From the NCBI GenBank assembly GCA_028066055.1, contig JALCBY010000028.1, positions 1 to 48,810 on the forward strand: a stretch of DNA of 48,810 nucleotides. Direction: 5' to 3'. Position numbers and translations under genes: made by a program. Shown here one piece after another: positions 42,509-48,810 of this stretch. The stretch is from Hyphomicrobiaceae bacterium. Lineage in GTDB: Bacteria > Pseudomonadota > Alphaproteobacteria > Rhizobiales > Methyloligellaceae. The notes under the pieces were generated by a model. It was given only the letters and a program-made list of their open reading frames with translations. It made no database searches and was not told the origin of the DNA. Every line of letters begins with the position of its first letter. Within the stretch, counting starts at the first letter, position 1.

Positions 42509-42736
42509 TCATTGCTTCATCGCAGCTTTGATCGAAGGCGCCTGGCAGAACAGTGTGAGAATCTCAATTGCGACCGTGCCAGCAAGAAAGGCGGTCATGC
42601 CGCCGATATCGTGCGGTGGAGAGACCGTATTGATATCGGCAGCGACAAAATCTATGCCGCCGAGAGACTGCAGGAATGACAGACCCTCTCGCGCTGTGGC
42701 GCCGCCCCAGGTCGGGGTGCATACACCCGGTGCGCA
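42509..42736 (-). pseudogene. 3' remnant of an agmatinase/ureohydrolase gene
   Basis: The minus-strand frame encodes about 75 residues matching the C-terminal end of agmatinase-type ureohydrolases: CAPGVCTPTWGGATAREGLS, then GGIDFVAADINTVSPPHD and GMTAFLAGTVAIEILTLFC. In intact enzymes this follows the manganese-binding SFDIDFLDP block, which is missing here. The remnant stops abruptly at about 42736, where a LysR-like frame on the opposite strand begins, so the 5' three quarters were lost. It is not expected to be functional. Confidence 0.7.
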
Positions 42737-42741
42737 TGATG

Positions 42742-43224
42742 ATCCCGAGCGAGCAATGTGACATTGCCATTGTCGAGACACCGATCGACGATCTGGCGGG
42801 ACAGTCTGAAATACTGCGCTTCGAATGCGTGATGGTGATGCCGGAGCAACACCCCCTGGCCGAATATCACACGCTCACTCCGCAGTTGGTCGCACGTGAA
42901 CCGATTGTTTCGCTGTATCGTGAACATCAGACGACACAGCAGCTAGAGCGGGCCTTCTTCGAGGCCCGCATCCCGTGGGATCCTGTCATCCAGTCCCGGC
43001 TGTTTGCCACGTCCTGCGAAATCGTTGCCACCGGCGGTGGTCTGGCTATCGTCGATCCAATGACCGCGCAGGGTTATTTGAGCCAGGGCCTCGTCGCGCG
43101 CCGGTTCAAACCGCAGGTCGTTCTGGAAATCGCCATCACGCTTCCTGGCGAAGGTCCATACTCGCGGTTGGCGCAGGACTTTGTCGCTCGCATGAAGGCA
43201 GAACTGCATCCTTTCTCTCTGTAA
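42742..43224 (+). pseudogene. 3' remnant of a LysR-family regulator gene
   Basis: The frame encodes about 160 residues that read as the effector-binding domain of a LysR regulator: EQCDIAIVETPIDDLAGQSE, LRFECVMVMPEQHPLA, ATSCEIVATGGGLAIVDPM. The N-terminal helix-turn-helix and the first part of the effector domain are missing. A nominal ATG at 42676 would fuse it to unrelated sequence that is the antisense of the agmatinase remnant. The gene was probably divergent from the agmatinase gene and lost its 5' part with it. Confidence 0.65.
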
Positions 43225-43631
43225 ATGATTCCAAAAACTCGCCGATTTAACAGAAGCTGCCCGTCCGTTCATTATACAGCGCAGGTTGGTATCGACATCG
43301 GATTTGTGTCAGTTCTTCAGTTGTCCGGCATAAAGACGCGCAATTTCTTGAATGGACCTGTTCCGATCAGCGGATTAACCTGAGGCATCCGTAATTGCGC
43401 GGTTGGGGCAATGATCGGAGCTGTGGCGGCAATTCGCGCGGGCACTGTCCGTGCCGGCAGACGTGAGAGCATTCCTTACGTCGCAAACACCGGTTCTGCG
43501 TATTGTTTCGTTGCCATGGGGCTTCCGGTACCGGGCAAGAGGTTAGGCGTTTGCAGTTTTCCTCTTCGACCCGGTCTACCCCGTCACGCCTCGCAAGCAG
43601 GGATCAGTGTGCGCTGGATCGGAGGGAGCCC
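43225..43631. other. Intergenic region without recognised features
   Basis: This 407-base stretch lies between the LysR remnant and the MotA-like gene. Open frames across it have no plausible family match, and I could not identify a clear promoter or hairpin. It may still contain the promoter of the downstream cassette. Confidence 0.4.
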
Positions 43632-44429
43632 ATGTCGCTCGAAACTACAAGCTCGTTTAACCTCGCGCGAGGGTGGGGAGGACTTCCGCGGTACCCGATC
43701 GTCCTCTGTCTGGGCGTTGTCGTCGGATGCCTGGTCATCCTTGTTCTCAGTTTGCTGCTGGACGGCAACGGACGCGCTGCTCAATTCTGGTTGGGTGCCG
43801 GCGGCGCGGTTTTTCCCTTTCCCTTCACCATACAGAACATCGAGCATCTGCTGTTCTTTCTGGCGATGGCCGACATTTTCGTGCGCCGCAGCGTTGCCAG
43901 GCGGGAACTGTCCTTTCTGGAGAAGGGCTATTTGCCGGAGGACGCGGAAAGCGTCCTCACGTTCGATGATCTCGGGCCGCTGCGTCGGAAGGTTGCCGGC
44001 GACTTCGATGGTGACAACGGGTTTCTGCCATATCTGATCGATCTGTCAGTGCTCCAGGTGCAGGCCAGCCGGTCGGTCGACCAAACCGTCAGCGTCCTCA
44101 ACAGCACGCTCGAACTGATCGCCCACAAGGTCGATCTGCGTTACCAGCTCCTGCGCTATCTTGCCTGGGCGATCCCGACCATCGGCTTTATCGGAACCGT
44201 CGTCGGCATCGCTTCGGCGTTGAGCCTGATTGATCCGGATCACATGGATCTCAAGCGCATTACCGCGAGCCTCGCCGTCGCCTTCGATACGACCGTCATT
44301 GCTCTTATTGAAAGCGCGATCATCGTGTTGCTGCTCAATCTGACGCAGAAACAGGAGGAGCTGGCTGTCAATCGCGCCGGCGAGTATTGCCTGAAGAATC
44401 TGATTAACCGGCTCTACTTGTCGAGCTAG
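43632..44429 (+). CDS. MotA/TolQ/ExbB-family channel protein
   Basis: The 265-residue membrane protein has three or four helices. The C-terminal pair (WAIPTIGFIGTVVGIASAL and FDTTVIALIESAIIVLLLN) carries the MotA/TolQ/ExbB signature that lines a proton channel. The N-terminal part has a helix at about residues 23-45 and another at 66-85. GGAGGGA precedes the ATG at 43632. Such proteins form pentamers around a dimer of a MotB/TolR/ExbD partner and use ion flow to turn or move it; the next gene, 23 bases on, is the likely partner. It is not near tonB, tolB or the flagellar stators, so the system served is unknown. Confidence 0.8.
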   Translation: MSLETTSSFNLARGWGGLPRYPIVLCLGVVVGCLVILVLSLLLDGNGRAAQFWLGAGGAVFPFPFTIQNIEHLLFFLAMADIFVRRSVARRELSFLEKGYLPEDAESVLTFDDLGPLRRKVAGDFDGDNGFLPYLIDLSVLQVQASRSVDQTVSVLNSTLELIAHKVDLRYQLLRYLAWAIPTIGFIGTVVGIASALSLIDPDHMDLKRITASLAVAFDTTVIALIESAIIVLLLNLTQKQEELAVNRAGEYCLKNLINRLYLSS

Positions 44430-44452
44430 GGCGCACCGGTACAGGCGGATCG

Positions 44453-46033
44453 ATGAAGGCACGCAACCGCGAAATCAATATTTTCAGCCTGTCGCTCATG
44501 GACGTGATCTCCGGTGCGATGGGTGCGTTCCTGATCGTCATGGTATTGCAGGCCCGATTTCGTACGGTCGAAGAGGGTGTCGACCCTGAAAAACTGCGCC
44601 CGCGCCTCGACGCGGCGATGCAGGCGTTGGCCAACATTCGCGCCGGCACCGAGAGGACCATCGCGGACCGTTTTGTTGCGAAGGTCAAGCCGCGCACCCT
44701 CGGGCTCAGTGGTGGTGAAACGGTTCCGGAAATAACGGCATTGGACAACGCACTGCGAGCGGACATCGAGTCCATCGACGCGGGCTTTGCCCATGCGCTC
44801 GAGGGGCGTGCTGAGGCCGTCGACGCACTGGCTGGCGCCAGCGCGAACACCGAAAAAATCTTCAAGGATTATGGATTTAATTCAAAGCCGAAGACTCTTG
44901 GGCTCAATCGCGGCAATTCGGTTCCGGATATCAAAAATCTTGGACAAGCGCTGCGGAGCGATATCGGCGAAATCGAAAAGGGCATCGACCGCACGATCAA
45001 GGCACGCAACGCGGCGGTCAAAACGCTGGCCACCGCCAGTGACGGCACCGAGAAAGTCGTAAAGGACCGAATAGGCACAAAGCCAGCGACCCTGGGCCTC
45101 AAGCGCGGATTTTCGGTTCCCGAGATCGAAAATCTCGGCGGAGCGCTGCGGGGTGACATCGAGACCATCTATAGAGAACTGCGGAAGGGCAAAGAGAGTG
45201 CGGCCGGTACGCCACTCGTTGTCACAACGGTGTTCAGTTGCGGTTCCTACTATTTGCAAATCGCCTCGGATGAAACCAACCCGTCAACGGGCAAGCCCAA
45301 TCCGCCATACACCCCCGTTCCGCGCGACGACAGGTTGTACATTAATCCCAAGCTGCAGGGCCCGCAGGGCCAGGTTTCAATCTGGTATCCGGCAATCACC
45401 TACCTGAACCCCAAGGCGGTTCCCGGCCGACACTACAAGATATACCTGTTCGGTTTCTCCGGTGACTGCAAGGGTACTGTCTTGTTGCTGGGTCCGCGCG
45501 CGACGATCGCCTCGCGCGGACGCAGTTCAAAAGTTGAGTTCAGCAAGACCGAGCGGGTGAGCCTTTCTTGGCCGAAAGACAGCATCGATCTGGGCAAGGG
45601 CAAAAGGTACGGCATGTATTACTTCGGTACGATCACCGTCGCCAAAAACCGGAACATATCGTTTGCCCGGGCAACCCAGCAGGAGCAGGACGCCGAATTG
45701 AAGGCGATGAAAGAGCGCATGGAAGGAAGGCACCGCCCGGCACAGGAGAAAGACACGCCGCGACAGAACAAGAAAGAGCAGAAGAATGAGAAAGATAAGC
45801 CGGCGCCGAATAAGAAAGCCGTGCTGGCGATGATCGACAAGTTCCCAGTCCCGCGCGATATGCGAGGTTGCGCACAATTGCATAACGTCGCGGCCCGAGC
45901 GCTAAAAGTAATGAAAATACCCGCTGCCCAGAGCAGTGCGGTTCTGAATGAGATATTGGTCGATTGTAGCGCAAGTCGTTTCGAGGCAGCCAAGACGAAA
46001 CTGCGCGCGGCAATGCAACGCTTGGCGAAGTGA
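44453..46033 (+). CDS. MotB-like membrane protein with three 65-residue repeats
   Basis: The 526-residue protein has a single N-terminal helix (about residues 13-32, LSLMDVISGAMGAFLIVMVL). It looks like the plug and helix of MotB or ZorB, with Asp17 where the proton-binding Asp is expected. From about 79 to 245 the chain repeats a unit starting KPxTLGL...G..VPEI at residues 79, 145 and 210 (period 65-66), with a helical stretch ALRxDI and a TEKxxKD end. A beta-rich domain (about 255-405) and a Lys/Glu-rich tail follow. There is no OmpA-type peptidoglycan-binding domain. It is probably the moving partner of the upstream channel protein. I know no named family for the whole. Confidence 0.65.
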   Translation: MKARNREINIFSLSLMDVISGAMGAFLIVMVLQARFRTVEEGVDPEKLRPRLDAAMQALANIRAGTERTIADRFVAKVKPRTLGLSGGETVPEITALDNALRADIESIDAGFAHALEGRAEAVDALAGASANTEKIFKDYGFNSKPKTLGLNRGNSVPDIKNLGQALRSDIGEIEKGIDRTIKARNAAVKTLATASDGTEKVVKDRIGTKPATLGLKRGFSVPEIENLGGALRGDIETIYRELRKGKESAAGTPLVVTTVFSCGSYYLQIASDETNPSTGKPNPPYTPVPRDDRLYINPKLQGPQGQVSIWYPAITYLNPKAVPGRHYKIYLFGFSGDCKGTVLLLGPRATIASRGRSSKVEFSKTERVSLSWPKDSIDLGKGKRYGMYYFGTITVAKNRNISFARATQQEQDAELKAMKERMEGRHRPAQEKDTPRQNKKEQKNEKDKPAPNKKAVLAMIDKFPVPRDMRGCAQLHNVAARALKVMKIPAAQSSAVLNEILVDCSASRFEAAKTKLRAAMQRLAK

Positions 46034-46189
46034 TGGCCGAAACAGATGGCAAAAGATGAAGGCGCGGAAGATGCAGTGGTTCGATAGACCAGTTACGTTG
46101 TCCTCAAGGGAGCGATGCGAGCCAGCAAAGGAGCATTCCGCAAGGACTGTAAAAAGGACAGCACCGGTGGAAGTCGGGAAGAAAGGACT

Positions 46190-47980
46190 ATGAGCACGCT
46201 TATTCGTTGCATCGAGGGACATGTTTACGACCGCGACGACCACGATGCGTGTCCGGTCTGCGGTGCCGTACCCGGTGAAGAAAAGAAAGCGCCGACAAAG
46301 AAGGCCGCAGAGAAGCCCAGCAAGCCAAAAGCCAAGTCACCCGCGTCTCGCCCTGAGACATCGGGGCAGGGACAGGGCGTGAATATCAAACTCATTGCGG
46401 GCGGTGGAGTTGCTGCCGTGCTCGTGGCCGGGGTCGCCTTCTGGGGACTGTCGGGAAACCCGGAAAAATCAACCAACGTCGACACACAAGCGGTCAAGTC
46501 CGAGCAGAAAGACAACAACCAGGGCGAGCCCGAAAGGAAAGACAGCGACCAGGGTGAGCCTCAACGTAAACACAGCAATCAGGGCCCGTCCGGGCAGAAA
46601 AAGGTGGACGAGCAGAAATCTGCGCAAAAGGAGGAAGATGAGCAGAAGTCTGCGCAGAAAGACGAGGATAAGCAAAAGTCCGAACAAAAAGCCGAGAATG
46701 AGGGTAAGCAGGAAGACCAGCAGAAATCAGGCGAGCCGGACGGGCAACAGCGGACAGACAGCGCGACGAACGAACAAGAGAAGGAAGCAGAGCGCGATAC
46801 TTCAGGTGCCCGGAAGACATCGGACGAAGCAAAGAGCGCAGAGATCAAGGCGCTGTGGGAGGCTTACGACAAGAAGGACTACAAGCAGGCCTGGAAACTG
46901 TCGGAGCCGCTTATCGAGGCCGGCAACGCCGACGCGCAGTATTTGCGCGGTCGTATGCTGCATTTCGGGCAGGGAATACAGCCAAGCCAATCGGAGGCCG
47001 CGATCTGGTACCGCAAAGCGGCCGAACAGGGCAACCCGCAAGCGCAGAACAATCTTGGCCTGCTTTACGCCTATGGAAGAGGCGTTCCCAAGGACGACAA
47101 AGAAGCGGTCCGGCTATACCGCGAGGCCGCGGACGCGGGCCTGCATTTTGGACAGTATAATTACGGGTTCATGCTTGAGTTCGGGCGCGGTGTCGAACGA
47201 AACGACGCGGAGGCGCTTGAGTGGTACAGGAAGGCCGCCGCACAGGAAAATTCGAGCGCATATTACCGCCTGGGCCTGATGATCGGTGCGGGCCGGGGGG
47301 CCGCACGCAATGACGGCGAGGCCTACAAATGGGTGCGCAAGGCAGCTGAGCACGGGCTGGCGGACGCGGAAAACATGCTCGGTGTGATGTTGTCCAATGG
47401 CCGTGGTGTCGCCAAGAACATGCTGGAAGCGATGTTCTGGTATGAAAAAGCTGCCGGGAAGGGCTTTTCGGCAGCCCAATTCAACCTTGCCTATTACTAT
47501 CGGCGGGGCGAAGACGGCGTTCAGAAAAATTACGCGATGGCGCTTCACTGGGCGAACGAGGCGGCCAAGCAAAACAATGTCCGGGCCATCAACCTGCTCG
47601 GGCTAATGAGCGAACTTGGGCAGGGGACGCGAAAGGATATCAAAAAGGCGGTTGGATATTATTCGAGATCCGCCGACCTCGGATTCAGCATTGCCCAGAT
47701 CAACCTCGGCAACATCTTCTACGGCGGACGGCGCGGGATCAGGCGCAACTACAACATGGCTGCCGTACTCTACAGAAAGGCTGCGGAACAGGGCGTGCCG
47801 CAAGCCCAGCGCATGCTCGGGAACATGTTGCTCAAGGGGCGCGGCGTCCAGAGGGACAATGTCAAAGGCATTTCCTGGTTGGCAAAGGCCGCCGCAAAAG
47901 GCGACGAGGAGGCGCAGAAGACACTTGCGCGCATGAATGTGCGCTATAACCAGAACGGCGAAGTTCTGATGGGAAATTGA
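46190..47980 (+). CDS. Zinc-ribbon, membrane, Sel1-repeat protein
   Basis: The 596-residue protein begins with a likely zinc site (Cys7, His11, Cys21, Cys24; RCIEGHVYDRDDHDACPVCG). A membrane helix (about residues 68-90), a highly charged low-complexity linker (about 95-220) and nine or more Sel1-type repeats with the pattern AAxWYRKAAEQGxxxAQxxLG to the end follow. Sel1 arrays are protein-binding scaffolds; here they would lie outside the cytoplasm while the zinc site stays inside. The ATG at 46190 is chosen over 46115. It sits 156 bases after the MotB-like gene on the same strand, so it is likely part of the same cassette. Confidence 0.8.
   Translation: MSTLIRCIEGHVYDRDDHDACPVCGAVPGEEKKAPTKKAAEKPSKPKAKSPASRPETSGQGQGVNIKLIAGGGVAAVLVAGVAFWGLSGNPEKSTNVDTQAVKSEQKDNNQGEPERKDSDQGEPQRKHSNQGPSGQKKVDEQKSAQKEEDEQKSAQKDEDKQKSEQKAENEGKQEDQQKSGEPDGQQRTDSATNEQEKEAERDTSGARKTSDEAKSAEIKALWEAYDKKDYKQAWKLSEPLIEAGNADAQYLRGRMLHFGQGIQPSQSEAAIWYRKAAEQGNPQAQNNLGLLYAYGRGVPKDDKEAVRLYREAADAGLHFGQYNYGFMLEFGRGVERNDAEALEWYRKAAAQENSSAYYRLGLMIGAGRGAARNDGEAYKWVRKAAEHGLADAENMLGVMLSNGRGVAKNMLEAMFWYEKAAGKGFSAAQFNLAYYYRRGEDGVQKNYAMALHWANEAAKQNNVRAINLLGLMSELGQGTRKDIKKAVGYYSRSADLGFSIAQINLGNIFYGGRRGIRRNYNMAAVLYRKAAEQGVPQAQRMLGNMLLKGRGVQRDNVKGISWLAKAAAKGDEEAQKTLARMNVRYNQNGEVLMGN
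46490..46720 (+). repeat. Imperfect coding tandem repeats
   Basis: Two families of imperfect repeats lie in the linker of the Sel1 protein: about 36-base units coding for NQGEPERKDS-like segments (46515-46590), and about 27-30-base units coding for DEQKSAQKE-like segments (46607-46695). The copies differ at several positions, so the array is old rather than a recent slippage product. Confidence 0.6.
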
Positions 47981-48001
47981 CGGGCTGTCACACCGGCTTG
48001 A

Positions 48002-48559
48002 TCAGTTCACCTTTTTCTTCGCGTCGGCCGGTGAACTCTCGCCCTTGGACCATTTTTTGGAATTCCAGTATTTTTCGGTTTTTGCGGCCAACGGCATCAT
48101 TTCCTCGATCGCGCGGCGGATGTCGACCGGTTTCACGTTCCTGTTGACCAAGTTCGACGTCAGCATGAACCCACCCCAGGACGCGATGAAGAAGGAGGAG
48201 TAGGTGGTCTTGCCGTTTTCCTTGAGCAGTTCGATGAGGCCCTGTCTCGGGATGCTGGTTTCGGATGGATACTTCCCGAAATCGAGCTGAACATAGATGT
48301 AGCGGGAATTCTTCGGCGCACGGACGTTGAAGTACCACGTGCGGCCGTTCAGTTTCGGCTCGATGCGGTAATAGAGACTGCCGGAGCCGTATTTTCTTTC
48401 TTTCGGTTCGTAGCCGAGATTCTCCAGCATCGCTTTCAACCCGGCGTGGTCGAGCACCTTTGCGTCATCGGCGTGCGCATTTTCCAGGTTCGGAAGGCAC
48501 AGTAGGAACGCCAGCGCCAATGCAGCGGCGATGTATTTACGAGTATAGGACAGAGTCAT
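48002..48559 (-). CDS. Small exported protein, possibly YbjN-like
   Basis: The 185-residue product has a signal peptide (hydrophobic about residues 10-23, cleavage near AHA). The mature part, with a DHAGLKAMLENLGYEPKE helix followed by strands (YYRIEPKLNGRTWYFNVRAP, YIYVQLDFGKY), has the order of YbjN/type III chaperone-like folds, but I cannot confirm the family. The C-terminus is Lys-rich. It converges with the Sel1-repeat gene, 21 bases away. It may belong functionally to the channel cassette, or be a neighbour by chance. Confidence 0.5.
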   Translation of the reverse strand: MTLSYTRKYIAAALALAFLLCLPNLENAHADDAKVLDHAGLKAMLENLGYEPKERKYGSGSLYYRIEPKLNGRTWYFNVRAPKNSRYIYVQLDFGKYPSETSIPRQGLIELLKENGKTTYSSFFIASWGGFMLTSNLVNRNVKPVDIRRAIEEMMPLAAKTEKYWNSKKWSKGESSPADAKKKVN

Positions 48560-48810
48560 GTTCCGTAAACCCTCACTACAAACAACCAGCTAAGACCTCT
48601 CAATCAGAAATTAAATCCGAGATTTGAGCGTCATGCCAGTCAATATTTTTGTGAGTTGAATCGCGCACGCTTTGAGCGCATCGGAATTGACCGCATCTGG
48701 TGCTTAGCGGATCTCTGAAAGTTTATTAAAGGGCATTTGCGCGGCGTTCAAAAACGGGCAAACCGGCGAGCTTTTCAATTCTCCAGCAAATGCCGTCCGG
48801 TACTGTTTGA
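48560..48810. other. Terminal intergenic segment
   Basis: The last 251 bases carry no recognisable gene, repeat or RNA. The segment includes the upstream region of the small exported protein; no convincing promoter could be picked. Confidence 0.4.

Noticed and set aside
42408-42761. A 117-codon plus-strand frame after bhcD
   Set aside because: It is the antisense of the agmatinase remnant, whose conserved residues are on the minus strand.
43632-46033. Zorya-type anti-phage system
   Set aside because: The channel and MotB-like pair invite the idea, but the partner has no OmpA domain, the channel protein has no long cytoplasmic tail, and no ZorC/ZorD/ZorE-type gene follows.
1-48810. Insertion sequences, tRNA genes, CRISPR arrays, attachment sites
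   Set aside because: I looked for transposase frames, terminal inverted repeats, regularly spaced repeats and tRNA-like TTCRANNC segments and saw none convincing; a short tRNA could still be missed by eye.

Overview
The window looks like a chromosomal segment of a GC-rich, flagellated alphaproteobacterium, most likely of the order Hyphomicrobiales or a close relative. The evidence is a Caulobacter-style flagellar gene order (fliX, flgI, cheL, flbY, dksA, flgH, flgA, flgG, flgF, fliL, fliM), a motE-like gene, a cckA cell-cycle kinase directly after flhB, CtrA boxes (TTAA-N7-TTAA), and sigma-54 promoters with a palindromic enhancer-like site. I cannot name a genus.

Region 1 (1-22.9 kb) is a flagellar island. 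It covers P-ring and L-ring genes, rod genes (flgB, flgC, flgF, flgG, fliE), the C-ring protein fliM, fliL, and the export gate (fliO, fliP, fliQ, fliR, flhB). It also holds less characterised motility genes: a DUF6468-like membrane protein, a motE-like protein, a 1221-residue membrane-anchored TPR protein behind its own CtrA box, and a secreted protein of unknown role. Control appears layered. CtrA boxes sit before fliX, the TPR gene and flgB. Sigma-54 promoters sit before flgI, flgF and fliO, and a GGCAAAAATT-type palindrome lies upstream of each. The sigma-54 site before flgI shows that translation must start at an internal TTG. cckA closes the region.

Region 2 (22.9-35.7 kb) is accessory metabolism and transport: a sulfotransferase-GST operon, a 14-helix MFS pump, an ABC-2 exporter with a cupin gene, a HerA-like ATPase, a GFA-family protein, a CmcJ/NvfI-type oxygenase, a DUF72 protein, a type II haloacid dehalogenase and an EamA permease.

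Region 3 (35.7-42.3 kb) is the metabolic highlight. Two divergent tandem glycine riboswitches share one AT-rich promoter region. One leads into an AGCS-type symporter. The other leads into a four-gene operon: a DadA-like FAD dehydrogenase followed by homologues of BhcB, BhcC and BhcD of the beta-hydroxyaspartate cycle. No bhcA aminotransferase is present here. The simplest reading is a glycine-sensing module that imports glycine, oxidises part of it to glyoxylate, joins glyoxylate to a second glycine, and yields aspartate. Just downstream, the 3' parts of an agmatinase-like gene and a LysR-like gene are joined head to head, apparently the scar of a deletion.

Region 4 (43.2-48.8 kb) is a small cassette of unknown function: a MotA/TolQ/ExbB-type channel, a MotB-like membrane protein with three roughly 65-residue repeats instead of an OmpA domain, a zinc-ribbon/transmembrane/Sel1-repeat protein, and a convergent small exported protein. 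No tRNA, rRNA, IS element or CRISPR array was recognised.
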